A DNA stretch of 64,000 nt, taken from contig OZ242179.1 in the NCBI GenBank assembly GCA_965205735.1, positions 310,001 to 374,000 on the forward strand, in the 5' to 3' direction. The notes below the pieces were generated by a model, which saw nothing but the letters and a program-made list of their open reading frames with translations, did not search any database and was not told the origin of the DNA. Both the position numbers and the translations under genes were made by a program. Source of the DNA: VXNE01 sp965205735 (lineage in GTDB: Bacteria; Pseudomonadota; Gammaproteobacteria; Pseudomonadales; Azotimanducaceae). Positions 25,666 through 35,922 of the stretch are shown piece by piece; position 1 is the first letter of the stretch; the number at the start of each line of letters is the position of its first letter.

Positions 25666-27423
25666 TCATTCCTGCAATCGATCCGGCAAGCCGGTGGCGC
25701 GAGCGGTCGTCCGGCGTATCGCGGCGGCGACAGTGTCTTCGTCGGCGCGCACGGTCACCTTGTTGCGTGCCCGCGTCACCGCCGTGTAGAGCAGTTCCCT
25801 CGTGTTCACGCGCGAGTCCGTATCGCCGGGAATGAAGACCACCTCGTCGTACTCGGACCCTTGCGCGCGATGCACCGTTAGGGCGAAGAAACTCTCGTGC
25901 TCCGGGAGCCGGGAGGGCGAGATGAGGAACCGGGGGTCGTCGCCATCTTGCCCGGTGAGGTCCGGGAACCACACTCGACGACGGTTTTGGCTGTCGAGAG
26001 TCACCACGCCGGTGTCGCCGTTGGATAGCCCCGTCGCTCGGTCGTTGCGCGTCACGATGATGGGGCGGCCTGGATAGAACTCGTCATTGGCGGGAATGCG
26101 CCCCGTGTCTCGCAAGCGCCGTTCCACGAGGCGATTGAGACGGTTGACGCCGAACGGTCCGCGCCGATGGGCGCAGAGGACTCGGCGGGCGGGGAACGCG
26201 TCCTCGGCGCGCGAATCCTCGATGTGCGCGGCCCACTCCGCAGCGGTTTCGCGCGCGAACCGGCCGAACGCGGCCTCGTCGGCCAAGTGCTCCAGGTTGG
26301 TGTCGGGGCTGTCCTTGAGCACGGCGATGGCGCTGACCGCATCGCCTCGGCCGATGGCGCTGGCGAGACGCCCGATGCCGCTGGCCGGACCGAAGCGATG
26401 GCTTTTCGTAAGCCGCACGATGCATGGCGCCAGCGGCGAGGTGCCGCTATCGGATGTGGCGCAGAGATCGCTGAAAACCGAGCCCGGCTCTACCGAGGAT
26501 AGCTGTCCCGCGTCGCCCAGCAGAATCAATCGCGTACCGTCCCTGAGGCCGTCCAAGAGCCGGGCCATCAGGGGCATGTCGACCATCGAACACTCGTCCA
26601 CGAGGAGCGCATCGACAAGAGTGTCGGTCCTGTTCAACAGCCGGTGAAGCGTGCCGGCGACGGGGGTGAAATCGCGCAGCGCGGGCACCTTGTCGGCCAG
26701 CGCTCTTGCTCGGAACTGGGTTCTCACGGATTCCTGCAGCCGCGCCGCCGCCTTGCCCGTCGGGGCGGCGAGCGCGATGCGACGCGGCTCGGCGATGCCA
26801 AGGTCCGCCAAGAGCGCGATGAGGCTCGCGGCGAGGGTGGTCTTGCCCGTGCCGGGCCCCCCGGTGACCACGCAAAGCCGGCGCGAGACCGCGATCTTCG
26901 CCGCGGCGATGGCGGCTTCGGACTCCTCAAGGAGCACTTCGCGCATCCAGCGCGCGACATCGCCGCACGGCGTGGCGGCGTCCCGCGCCAATTCCCGCAT
27001 CCGTTGGGCAAGTCGCGATTCCGCTGCGAACATGCGGTGGAGGTATAGATTGTCGCCATCGAGGACCAAAGGACGTTTGGCTTCGTGCGCCTGGCCGCAA
27101 GCGACCACGGGACTCTCGGACAGCGCAACCTTCAGGTCCGCGAACGCCTGCAGGCGCGCCTGCCGGACGTGGTCGGGCGGATCGCCGCCGACATGCCCCG
27201 ACTCCGCCGAAGACCATTCCAGAATTTCGATGATCGGTCTGCCGGCGCATCTGGCCAGGGGCAGGCAGGCGTGTCCGCTTCGATGCATCGCGCTGGCGAC
27301 GGCGCCTGCGAGGCTTGCGGCCGGGGCCGCGCCAAATTCGGCTAGCAGTCGTGCGAAATAGCGGTCGATGTCCGCCATGGCCCGGACTTCGCAGAGGTCG
27401 GTGAGGAGGGTGTCTTGGTTCAT
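25666..27423 (-). CDS. recD: Exodeoxyribonuclease V subunit alpha
   Basis: RecD is the 5'-3' helicase of RecBCD, which processes double-strand breaks. Starting at the ATG at 27423, which overlaps the recB stop as ATGA, it has 585 residues. It shows Walker A in TGGPGTGKTTLAASL, DECSMVDMPLM for motif II, LLGDAGQL, and AVTRARNKV near the end. The frame is open further upstream but that stretch lies inside recB. Its last 78 coding bases are duplicated at 24192-24269. Confidence 0.95.
   Translation of the reverse strand: MNQDTLLTDLCEVRAMADIDRYFARLLAEFGAAPAASLAGAVASAMHRSGHACLPLARCAGRPIIEILEWSSAESGHVGGDPPDHVRQARLQAFADLKVALSESPVVACGQAHEAKRPLVLDGDNLYLHRMFAAESRLAQRMRELARDAATPCGDVARWMREVLLEESEAAIAAAKIAVSRRLCVVTGGPGTGKTTLAASLIALLADLGIAEPRRIALAAPTGKAAARLQESVRTQFRARALADKVPALRDFTPVAGTLHRLLNRTDTLVDALLVDECSMVDMPLMARLLDGLRDGTRLILLGDAGQLSSVEPGSVFSDLCATSDSGTSPLAPCIVRLTKSHRFGPASGIGRLASAIGRGDAVSAIAVLKDSPDTNLEHLADEAAFGRFARETAAEWAAHIEDSRAEDAFPARRVLCAHRRGPFGVNRLNRLVERRLRDTGRIPANDEFYPGRPIIVTRNDRATGLSNGDTGVVTLDSQNRRRVWFPDLTGQDGDDPRFLISPSRLPEHESFFALTVHRAQGSEYDEVVFIPGDTDSRVNTRELLYTAVTRARNKVTVRADEDTVAAAIRRTTARATGLPDRLQE
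25682..25759. repeat. Direct repeat within the recD 3' end (mate of 24192-24269)
   Basis: This 78-bp stretch matches 24192-24269 at about 90% in direct orientation. The two copies bracket the Uma2 gene and the AAA_14 relic, an interval of 1.49 kb. Confidence 0.85.
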
Positions 27424-30400
27424 CCCGCCGAGCCCGAAAAGCATGCGTCGATCGCTTCGATGCAATCGCGCGCGGGCGCGTCGCGGTAGACGCCGTTGCC
27501 GGGCAGGTCTGGCGACATGCCGCGCACGAAGAGATAGAAGACGCCGCCGATGTGGCGCGCGTAGTCGTAGTCCGGCAATCGCAGCCGCAGGAAGCGATGC
27601 AGGGCCGTGAGGTAGAAAAGGTACTGCACGGGATAGCCGGCGGCGCGCATGGCGGCGCGTAGCGCGGGTCTTGAGTACGCCTGCATGCTGTCGCCGAGCC
27701 AGTTGGACTTGTAGTCCATGACGTACCAGCGCTCCCCGTGTCGCGCCACGACATCGATGAATCCGTGCAGGAAGCCGTCGATACGGCTCCGGCTCTCCGG
27801 GAGCCCGTGGTCGTAGCCGTGGTCGGCGAAGCATCGACCGAGACTCGCGCGATCAAGTCCTTCGAGGGGGAGGTGAAACTCCATTTCCGCGATGGGTCGG
27901 CGCGCCTCGTCCAGGCGGAAGACGCTTCCGCCGGCCGGACTCTCGAGGGGAGCGCCGAACGTATTTTCGACGATCTTCCGGGCGACCGGCGCCCACTTGG
28001 CGTCGATGCGGTATCTGGCGAGAGCGTCCCGACAGATTTCGTCGCGATCGGCGCCGGGAGCGACGCTTCTTTCGAAGATGTCATGCAGGCAATTGCCGGC
28101 GCGGAAGCCGCTCGGAAAGGTGAACGCGTCGAGCGAGTCTTCCGTCTCCTGCTTGGGCGGCGCTTCGTGGACGGCGGATTCAGGCTGATCCTCATCCGCG
28201 CCGACGAGGGGGTCCTGATCGTGATCCGGCTCGTCGACGTCCTCGTGCTCGTCCGACGTGACGGCCGCGCCCATCTCGGACGCGAGAGCGGAGAAGCTGG
28301 TCCGTTGACGGATGCGCTCAAGCTGGCGGTCGAGGTCCCGGGCGGCGAGGGGTTCGAGCCCGGGAAGCTCCAGATTCTCGTTCACCCGCTGGGGAACGGA
28401 GGCCGCGCCATCCAACACGGTTGTGGTGATAGCTTCGGACGCTCCTTTCGCGAACCGCTCGACCTCCCCGAGCCATGCCGTCCCGTTCAGCGACCTGACA
28501 TGCGCGGTGTTGGCGTCCAGTTGCTCTTCGAGCGTGCTTTCGGCCAGCAGATCGGGACGGTGAATGAGCCACGCGAGCGGTGAATTCTGGCTGTCATTCG
28601 CCCGCGCCCACGTCACCACGCAACGGTATTTTGCCCGGGTAAGTGCCACATACATGAGACGCAACTCATCCGCCTGGTCTTCGATCCATTCCCGGGCGCG
28701 GGCGTCGTTCGAGGGATTCAGATCGAGAATCTCGGCGAAGTCGCCATCCAACTCGTGGTACTCGGCTGTTTTCTGTGTTCTCCGTTGGCGCCTGTACCAG
28801 GCGAACGGGCAGAACACCACGGGAAACTCCAGCCCCTTGCTGCGGTGGATCGTGACGATTTTCACCAGGTGCTCATCGCTTTCCAGGCGAAGCTGCGTGC
28901 CTTCGTCCCCGGGTTCCGGGCGTGCCGAGGCGCGGGCGAACCATTCGACCAGCCCCTGCGGCGACAGCCGTGCGTCGGCCTCGGCCTCCTGCATCAACTC
29001 GGTCAGATGCAGGACGTTGGTCAGGCGGCGCGCGCCGTCGGGATATTCGAGCAGGTGGGTGGCGCAATTCGTGTCCTTGGCGAAGAGCAGCCTTCGAATG
29101 AGGGTCGCGATGCCCCTTTCGCTCCACGTCCTGCGCCAGTCTTGCGCCCACACGGTCCAGCGGGCCCAGGTGTCGTCGTCGTCCCGGAGCTCCGCGAGAT
29201 CGGACATGGTGAGGCCGAACAGATCGGTCGCCAGCGCGCCGCGCAACAGGGATGCGAAGTTGTACTCGGCCGGGTCGGCCGCCAATGCGCGCAGGAGGTG
29301 CTTTAGCTGACTGGCTTCGAGCGTCTCGAATACGCTGTCTATTCCCATCTCGACGCTTTGAACGCCGCGTTCCCGCAGCTTGTCCGCGATGGTGCGGCCC
29401 TGTTCGCCGGTGCGAACGAGGACCGCGATATCGCCGCCGACGAGGACTTGCGGCCGTCCATTCGACGTAATGGTGGCCTTGCCGTCCCGGGCCAGCGTCA
29501 GCAACTGGGCAATTTCGTCGGCGGCATGATCGGCGGCTAACTCGTTCATATCGCCCTTGTTCCAACGCTTGCCGTCCGCCGCGCCGGGGAAGAGCCGCAG
29601 CTGGAAGGGCTTGGCATCCAGTCCCCGGCCCCGTGTTCGCAAGCCATCGGAGCGGCGCGTAGCGGCTTGCACCTCTTCGAACTGGATCTGTTCCGGGCGC
29701 AGGAAGGGATTGCCGCGTTTGAACACCGCGTTGACGGCCTCCACGAGTGCGGGACTTGATCGGTAGTTGCGCTTGAGCGAGAGCTTGCGCATTTCGAGCC
29801 TTTGGGCGGTCGCGCCCAGGTAGGCAAAGACGTCCGCACCCCGGAATCGATAGATGGACTGCTTGGGATCGCCAACGATCATGAGACCGCCCTTCGGGGG
29901 CGCCGCAGCGGCATGGGTGTCCCTGGACGGATAGATCTTCTCGAAGATGCCGGCCTGCAAGCGATCCGTGTCTTGGAACTCGTCGATCAGGGCGACCGGG
30001 TACCGCGCGCGGATGCGGTTTGCCAACGTCGCGCCCGATTCCCCCGCGAGCGCATGATCGAGTTCCGTGAGCAGAGCGTTGAAGCTCAGGCGGCGATACT
30101 TCCAGGTGTTGCGGCGCAGCGATTTCCTTGCGTCTTCGAGGATGCGGCGTCGTCGGTCGGGCAGCCACAGCTCGAGCATCTTGTCGGCGCTGGCCCCCAA
30201 CTCGTCGAAGCGATCATAGAGAGGGATGTCCGGCAGTCGCTGCGGCCGCCTCTTGCTCAGTTTGCGGGAGAGCGCCTGTCGACCGAAATAGCCGGAGTGT
30301 CGCAGCGGCAGCACGTCGGGGTCGTTCGCGTTGAACGCGGCCAAGACTTCTTCAAGGCGATCCGCGTTCTGATTCTGGTTCCACCTCAGTGTTGCCAAGG

Positions 30401-31124
30401 CATCAAGGAAGCGCTCCCGTTGCTCCAGGTCGTCCCAAGCCTTGCGCGCGGCCTGGAATGCCTTCAGGCGCTCGGCGTTGGCTGAGGCGTATCCATCGGC
30501 GAAGTCCGTAACGCCACGAATCACGCTCGGCTTGGCGTGATGCGCGCCGACCCACTCGCTGAGCGCATCCAGGCGGAATCCATCGCTCTGCGCGACCTCC
30601 AAAAGCGGAATGGGTTCGGGGGCGATGTGCTGCCGCCAGAAGTCGCGCGCGGCTGCGGCCACCTCGGCCCGGTCGTCGCCGCTGACCGCGAAGCCGAACG
30701 GAATGCGGGCGTCGAACGCGAACTCGGTCAATGCGCGCTGGCAGAAGCCGTGGATGGTCATGACATTCGCGCGGTCGAAGTCTCGGATGGCGGAGGCGAG
30801 CCTTGATTCGATCTCGTCCTGGTCGATTCGCTCGGCGCGCCAGCGTCGAACCAGGTCCCTGGCCAGTCCGTCGCCCTCGTCGTTGCCGCGAGCGACTTCG
30901 AGCGCATCGCGCATGGCGCTCCGAACGCGCGTCCGCAATTCACCGGTGGCCGCGACGGTGAACGTGACGATCAGCAGGTCGTCGATGCGCCACCCGGACT
31001 CCACGACCAGTCGCGCGACCAGCGTGGTCAGCGCGTAGGTCTTGCCCGTGCCGGCGCTCGCCTCGACGAGCAGGTCGCCGTCGAGGAGCACGTTGATCGG
31101 CTGCGTTCGCAGCGGAGCCCTCAT
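27420..31124 (-). CDS. recB: Exodeoxyribonuclease V subunit beta
   Basis: RecB is the 3'-5' helicase and only nuclease of RecBCD. The 1234 residues have Walker A EASAGTGKT at 21-29, IDEFQDTDRLQ for motif II, VGDPKQSIYRFRG, and the C-terminal nuclease core with the Asp-x-Lys pair in VMDYKSNWLG near 1137. The ATG overlaps the recC stop (ATGA). The operon order recC-recB-recD lacks the ptrA protease gene that sits between recC and recB in E. coli. Confidence 0.96.
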   Translation of the reverse strand: MRAPLRTQPINVLLDGDLLVEASAGTGKTYALTTLVARLVVESGWRIDDLLIVTFTVAATGELRTRVRSAMRDALEVARGNDEGDGLARDLVRRWRAERIDQDEIESRLASAIRDFDRANVMTIHGFCQRALTEFAFDARIPFGFAVSGDDRAEVAAAARDFWRQHIAPEPIPLLEVAQSDGFRLDALSEWVGAHHAKPSVIRGVTDFADGYASANAERLKAFQAARKAWDDLEQRERFLDALATLRWNQNQNADRLEEVLAAFNANDPDVLPLRHSGYFGRQALSRKLSKRRPQRLPDIPLYDRFDELGASADKMLELWLPDRRRRILEDARKSLRRNTWKYRRLSFNALLTELDHALAGESGATLANRIRARYPVALIDEFQDTDRLQAGIFEKIYPSRDTHAAAAPPKGGLMIVGDPKQSIYRFRGADVFAYLGATAQRLEMRKLSLKRNYRSSPALVEAVNAVFKRGNPFLRPEQIQFEEVQAATRRSDGLRTRGRGLDAKPFQLRLFPGAADGKRWNKGDMNELAADHAADEIAQLLTLARDGKATITSNGRPQVLVGGDIAVLVRTGEQGRTIADKLRERGVQSVEMGIDSVFETLEASQLKHLLRALAADPAEYNFASLLRGALATDLFGLTMSDLAELRDDDDTWARWTVWAQDWRRTWSERGIATLIRRLLFAKDTNCATHLLEYPDGARRLTNVLHLTELMQEAEADARLSPQGLVEWFARASARPEPGDEGTQLRLESDEHLVKIVTIHRSKGLEFPVVFCPFAWYRRQRRTQKTAEYHELDGDFAEILDLNPSNDARAREWIEDQADELRLMYVALTRAKYRCVVTWARANDSQNSPLAWLIHRPDLLAESTLEEQLDANTAHVRSLNGTAWLGEVERFAKGASEAITTTVLDGAASVPQRVNENLELPGLEPLAARDLDRQLERIRQRTSFSALASEMGAAVTSDEHEDVDEPDHDQDPLVGADEDQPESAVHEAPPKQETEDSLDAFTFPSGFRAGNCLHDIFERSVAPGADRDEICRDALARYRIDAKWAPVARKIVENTFGAPLESPAGGSVFRLDEARRPIAEMEFHLPLEGLDRASLGRCFADHGYDHGLPESRSRIDGFLHGFIDVVARHGERWYVMDYKSNWLGDSMQAYSRPALRAAMRAAGYPVQYLFYLTALHRFLRLRLPDYDYARHIGGVFYLFVRGMSPDLPGNGVYRDAPARDCIEAIDACFSGSAG

Positions 31125-34100
31125 TGCATCGCCTCGTCCAGCGGCTCAAGCAGGTTCTGCGCCAGCGAACGGAACGCTTCGGTCAAGGGGGCTTCGGAGA
31201 AGACCAGGCGGTGATAGTCGTCGTTGCCTTCGCCATAGTCACGCCGCCAAACGGCTTCCGCTCTCGAAGGACTCGTCACCCACGTCCACGAGGTCTCCGG
31301 GAAGAACGGCAGGGGTTCGTTCTGGCCATCCGTCCATGCCTCGAGCCAGCGACTCAGATGCGAGCGCGCGTCGGCTGGTTCGGGCCCCCGCACGATAGTC
31401 GGCGCGTTCGTCTTGCTGCCGTGCAGGAACGCGGTGACGGGGCGCTCGATGGCGCAGGTCGACGCCAGCAGACGCAACCAGACCTCCACCTTGTCCTTTG
31501 GCCGTATGCCGCCGATGCGCCACCACAGGAATTCGGTCTTGTCCCGGTGGAACTGCGCCACCTTGCCGACGATGCGAAAGCCATCGGCCGCGATGTCCAC
31601 CGCGACTTCCTCGCAATGGTCCTTGTACGGCGCCAACGCGGCGGCGAGAGCCGCGACTTCCTTCGCCGTCTCGCGATACTGGATTCGGCCCAGGTTCTCC
31701 GGAGGAAGCTGGCCGGTGGCCGCCAGCAGCCCGTGATCGCCGGTCGTCCCGTTCTGTTGCCGTTGGAACAGATCGACTTTCAGTTGCCACGCTTCCAGGC
31801 CGCTCAACTCGAACGGCTCGTCGTCGCCGATCTCGTCGTCGTATACATCGAGATGCAGGCCAAGACGGTTGCGCAGGAAGTACTTCGCGGGGCTGGCGGA
31901 GAAGCGTATGAGTTCTTCGAGCGGGATTTCGTCGCCTGGCGCCGCGAGGCGTTCTGTCGCCGAGGTCAGTTTGCCGACGAAACGCGCTGGCCGTTCGGGA
32001 ATGCGTTCGACGGCGCGGGCGGCATTCGCCATCGCCTGCGAGTAGCTGAACAGATCCGGCGCCGATGGTGTGAAGTATCGGCGGCTGAATGGCTGCAGCG
32101 GGTGGCGCGTCTCCCACCCACCGTCCGCCGGGAAGCGCTGGCGCAAGTAGTCGGTCAGTTCGCTCACTACCACGGAAGGCGGGATCGGCTTGTCCTCCAT
32201 CAGGTCCCTGCCGGTGTAGCTCACCAGAAGACACCGCCGCGCCGCGAGCAGCGCCTCGAGGAATGCGAATCGGTCTTCATCGCGCGCATCGCGGTCGCCA
32301 AGTTGTCGCGCCTCGTCGCCGAAAAGGCCGTTCATGAAGTCGAATGCCGTTGCCGGCGGCTGGCGCGGAAATGCGCCGTCGTTCATGCCGAGGAGGCAGA
32401 CCACCTTGGCGGGGAATACCTGCCCCGTCGCCAGACCGGCGACCGTCACGCCATCGGCCAGCCGGGGGACAGCGCGCGCCTCGACGCCGGCGCGGCTCAC
32501 GAGCGCGTCGCGCAGAACCTCGAACGGGACCGGGATGTCCGCGTCCGCGACATTGCACTCGCTGACGAAGTCGTCGATCAGCCGCGCCACGGAGTCGATC
32601 TCGCGGGCGGACTCCGGGTCAACGTAGGGTTGGCGAGCGAAAAAGCGCCCGAGAACGTCCGCCCGCAAGAGTCGCGCCCAGTCGTCAGGCGTACGTTCAT
32701 CGGCGATCCAGCCATTCAGCTCGCGGGCGAGGTCGCCGTAGTGGGCGAAGGATCCCAGGCGTTCGTAGTCGCCTGCCCCGGACTGGTAGCCGCGCGGGTC
32801 GAGGGGGCATGGCACTATGCCGTCCATGAGGGCGTCGTCGTCCGGTATCGCGTATGCGAGCAGGAGTCGGCGCAGGCCGTGGTGCCAGTTGTTGTGGGCG
32901 GGCGCGGCCACGTCTTCCTCCGTGCGATGCGCGGCGTCCATGCCCCAGCGGACGCCGGCGCGGCCCACCCAATCGCGAATGCGGGCGAGGTCGCCTTCGT
33001 CAAGGCCGAAACGATGCCGCACGGACGCCGCCCGCAGCGGCGCGAGCAATTCGCTCGCCGTGTAGCGCGATCCCGCCAGCGCCAGGAGGTCGAGGAACGC
33101 GTTGATGGCCGTGCCCACCCTGGCGCGCTGCCTCCCGATGTTGAACTGAATCCTGTCCGCCGCGCCGAATACGGCTTCCACGACGGGTGCGTAGGCGTCC
33201 AGGTCGGGGGTGAGCACGAGGACATCGGCGGGCTGGATGTCCGGATGGTCGTCGAACAGGCCCAACAGGCGGTCGTGCAGCACTTCCACCTCGCGCGTCG
33301 CCGAGTGGCAGACGTGTATCTGGAGGGTCTCGTCCTGCCCGATTCGGGGCGCGCTCGCCGAGTCTGCGGTCGCGGTGCGCGCCGCGGTTGCCGACCGGCC
33401 CGAGAGGATGTCGTGATGCACTTCCCCAAGGCATGTTTCCGAGACCGCGCCATAGGTTTGCCGGCCCGCCTCTGCCGATAGCTTTTCGGCGAGGAGCGTT
33501 TGCATGTCGCGCGCCAGACGGCCCCAGACGGCGACCAGTTCGTTTCGCGCGCCCCCGGCATCGACGGGCGGGACGCCGTGTGCGCGGAAATCGCGAGAAG
33601 GGCTCAGCAGGAACAGATCGATGTCCATGACTGCGCCGATGCGACGCAACAGCTCGAGATACGAAGGGGAGAGCATGGCGATGCCGAACAGTCGCACCCT
33701 TGGGCGTCTCGAGTTGGCGACGCCTGGGCCGCTCGCCTGCCCGATGGCGCGACCATATGCGGCCACCGCGTCGACCCAGTCTGTCGCCCCGCCGATGTCG
33801 CGCACGAGTTCGTCCCAAAGGCGGACGTGCCAATCCGACGGGTCGCCCGCGTTCCAGTGCCCGTTTCGAAACACCTGGCAACGGTCGTAGGCGAGAGCGA
33901 GCTTGTCGGCCAATTCGAATCGTTTTCTGGGATCGTCGTCCGCCAGGTATTGATTGACCGGGTCGTCACCGGTCCAGCGGCCGAGCAGGTCGAATATTCG
34001 CCATCGCAGCGCGCCGGGTTCGAATGCCGACTCGACCGGGAGGCCCGGCACGGCTTCGCGCATGACCGACCAGGCGAACTCGGCCGGCAACTCGATGTTG

Positions 34101-34276
34101 ATGTGCGCAGCTATGTCGAGGCGCGTGGCCAACTCCAGGCGAAGCCACTCACCCAGCAGGCGATGCGGCACGACGATGCGCTCGGGATCGAGAGGCTCCG
34201 CTGGCTGTTGGCGCATGTCGTCCGCCAGCCATTCGGCCAGGATTTCCATGCGGTTGGACGCGTGTACGCTAATCAT
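31121..34276 (-). CDS. recC: Exodeoxyribonuclease V subunit gamma
   Basis: RecC holds the complex together, splits the DNA duplex and recognises Chi. The 1051 residues start MISVHASNRMEILAEWL, aligning with the HSNRLDVL start of E. coli RecC. They contain QPADVLVLTPDLDAYAP, the FNIGRQRA region and the C-terminal inactive-nuclease-like domain. Whether this RecC recognises the E. coli Chi sequence cannot be said. Confidence 0.95.
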   Translation of the reverse strand: MISVHASNRMEILAEWLADDMRQQPAEPLDPERIVVPHRLLGEWLRLELATRLDIAAHINIELPAEFAWSVMREAVPGLPVESAFEPGALRWRIFDLLGRWTGDDPVNQYLADDDPRKRFELADKLALAYDRCQVFRNGHWNAGDPSDWHVRLWDELVRDIGGATDWVDAVAAYGRAIGQASGPGVANSRRPRVRLFGIAMLSPSYLELLRRIGAVMDIDLFLLSPSRDFRAHGVPPVDAGGARNELVAVWGRLARDMQTLLAEKLSAEAGRQTYGAVSETCLGEVHHDILSGRSATAARTATADSASAPRIGQDETLQIHVCHSATREVEVLHDRLLGLFDDHPDIQPADVLVLTPDLDAYAPVVEAVFGAADRIQFNIGRQRARVGTAINAFLDLLALAGSRYTASELLAPLRAASVRHRFGLDEGDLARIRDWVGRAGVRWGMDAAHRTEEDVAAPAHNNWHHGLRRLLLAYAIPDDDALMDGIVPCPLDPRGYQSGAGDYERLGSFAHYGDLARELNGWIADERTPDDWARLLRADVLGRFFARQPYVDPESAREIDSVARLIDDFVSECNVADADIPVPFEVLRDALVSRAGVEARAVPRLADGVTVAGLATGQVFPAKVVCLLGMNDGAFPRQPPATAFDFMNGLFGDEARQLGDRDARDEDRFAFLEALLAARRCLLVSYTGRDLMEDKPIPPSVVVSELTDYLRQRFPADGGWETRHPLQPFSRRYFTPSAPDLFSYSQAMANAARAVERIPERPARFVGKLTSATERLAAPGDEIPLEELIRFSASPAKYFLRNRLGLHLDVYDDEIGDDEPFELSGLEAWQLKVDLFQRQQNGTTGDHGLLAATGQLPPENLGRIQYRETAKEVAALAAALAPYKDHCEEVAVDIAADGFRIVGKVAQFHRDKTEFLWWRIGGIRPKDKVEVWLRLLASTCAIERPVTAFLHGSKTNAPTIVRGPEPADARSHLSRWLEAWTDGQNEPLPFFPETSWTWVTSPSRAEAVWRRDYGEGNDDYHRLVFSEAPLTEAFRSLAQNLLEPLDEAMQ

Positions 34277-34393
34277 CGTCGGGCGCGGGCTATCTGATGA
34301 GGATGCGGAGGATGGTCCCTGGGCATGGAGACATTGTATGTCGCGTCTGGCACGGTGGTGCCGGCAATCGCTTTGCGTCTCGGATCCGAGCCG

Positions 34394-35275
34394 TCAGTCC
34401 ATTCTTTGTAGGACGTTCGCCGGCGAGTACTGGTCGGTCAGGGGCCGTCGATCCCGGTTCCAGTTCTGGGCGCGATCAAATCGGCGGGGATACCTGGTAA
34501 CCGGCACGCCGTAGGTCGCAAGCCGCTGGCGCCACGTTCGCGCGGCTTGCCTGAGCGTTCGATCATCGGGCAGCGGTTTCGTCGACGCCAGGATGATGCG
34601 GTTGGCGCTGTCCGGCATGGTGAAATTGAAGAATGGCCCAAAAGCGCGATAGTAGGTTTCCGACTCGTGATCGTAGAGTCGACTGGTCGAGAACGTGTTG
34701 GCGCCGAGTACGCCGCCCGGCGCGAGCAGTTGACGCATCTGCTCCAGGTATTCGAGCGTCATCAGGTGTTCCGGAATGTAGTCCCCGTCGAACGTGTCGA
34801 GCAGGATCAGTTCGTAGCGCTGCCCGTCGCGGACGGCGCGGCGCGTGAATACCCGCGCGTCCCGAACGAACACTCGCGTGTTCCCTCCCGCGCGGAAGTC
34901 GAAGAATCGCTCGGCCACCGACACTACGGCGGGGTCGATCTCGACGATGTCGATACGGGCGTCCGGCAGTAACTCCGCGAGGGCCTTGGGCAACGTGCCG
35001 CCGCCGAGTCCCGTTACCAGAATGCGCGCCGGCTCCGGCACCATCAGCAGTGCGGCCATCATCATGCGCGTGTAGTGCAGGGCCATCCTTTGTGTCGTGC
35101 GCTCGTCGATGCAGGACTGTCTGCGCCGTTCGCTCCTGACGGCGAACTTCATGCACAGTTGGTTGGCCTCCCGGGTGACGAGAATCCTTCCGTATAGTGA
35201 GGGCTCCTCGTGGATGATTTCGGCGGGCGTAGTGACGCAAACCAGGCCAAGGGCGAGAAGCAGGGCGGGCTTCAT
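34394..35275 (-). CDS. Spermidine synthase-like methyltransferase-fold protein
   Basis: The 293-residue protein has a hydrophobic N-terminus (about 3-20), then a Rossmann spermidine-synthase fold: RILVTGLGGGTLPKAL, DIVEIDPAVVSVA and LILLDTFDGDYIPEHL. The polyamine motifs of true SpeE are only partly kept, so polyamine synthesis is not assured. Its start overlaps the stop of the upstream membrane gene (ATGA). Together they match the single-chain membrane spermidine-synthase-like proteins, here in two pieces. Confidence 0.8.
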   Translation of the reverse strand: MKPALLLALGLVCVTTPAEIIHEEPSLYGRILVTREANQLCMKFAVRSERRRQSCIDERTTQRMALHYTRMMMAALLMVPEPARILVTGLGGGTLPKALAELLPDARIDIVEIDPAVVSVAERFFDFRAGGNTRVFVRDARVFTRRAVRDGQRYELILLDTFDGDYIPEHLMTLEYLEQMRQLLAPGGVLGANTFSTSRLYDHESETYYRAFGPFFNFTMPDSANRIILASTKPLPDDRTLRQAARTWRQRLATYGVPVTRYPRRFDRAQNWNRDRRPLTDQYSPANVLQRMD

Positions 35276-35862
35276 CGGATCCGGCCGGCGGCGAAAGCCA
35301 GGCACGCGAGCAGGACGAGCGCGGCGGCGAGCATCGCCACAATGGTGTTCAGCTCGAACCAGAGCACGAAATAGAACGACGTTCCGAGCGTGCCGAGAGC
35401 GCTTCCGAAGGTGGACACGAAATACAGCGTACCGGCCACGCGGCCCGCTTCTTCGGTGGCCTTGACGAGAAGTCGCACGGCGTAGGGCGAGATCATGCCG
35501 AGAATGATTGTGGGCGGCATGAACAGCACCATTGAAGCGAGTAGCGATCCATAGCGGGGGTCTTCTACGCGGTCAAATATCCAGGCCATCGCGGGTTCGG
35601 CGATCAGTACCAGGGGGCAGACGAGAACGCCCGCGGCGAGCAGAATCAGGCCAAGCTTGTGCACGTTGGGGCGTTTGAGCGACAGATAGCCGCCGAGCAG
35701 ATAGCCTGCGGAGAGGGCCAGCATGAATACGGTGATAATGCTGCCCCAAACGTAGATGCTGCCGCCGAAGTAGGGCGCCAGCACTCGGCCGCCCAACAGT
35801 TCGAGGGACATGATGACGAAGCCGCCCCCGAAGGCGAGGACGTTGACGGCAACCGTCTTCAT
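35272..35862 (-). CDS. Membrane partner of the spermidine synthase-like protein
   Basis: The 196 residues form about six membrane helices: VLAFGGGFVIMSLELLGGRVLAP, SIITVFMLALSAGYLLGGYL, KLGLILLAAGVLV, SLLASMVLFMPPTIILGMISP, and two more. This is the N-terminal domain of fused membrane spermidine-synthase-like proteins (SLERP group), with the usual ELLGGRVLAPYFG motif. Its stop overlaps the next gene. Confidence 0.8.
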   Translation of the reverse strand: MKTVAVNVLAFGGGFVIMSLELLGGRVLAPYFGGSIYVWGSIITVFMLALSAGYLLGGYLSLKRPNVHKLGLILLAAGVLVCPLVLIAEPAMAWIFDRVEDPRYGSLLASMVLFMPPTIILGMISPYAVRLLVKATEEAGRVAGTLYFVSTFGSALGTLGTSFYFVLWFELNTIVAMLAAALVLLACLAFAAGRIR

Positions 35863-35922
35863 GGCCCCAAAGTCGGGAGCATCGCGTATCCCTTTAACAA
35901 GCCAATGGACTCTGGCGCTCGA

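Noticed and set aside
31124..33481. 785-codon open frame on the plus strand
   Set aside because: It is antisense to recC, which has full family motifs; high GC leaves long shadow frames.
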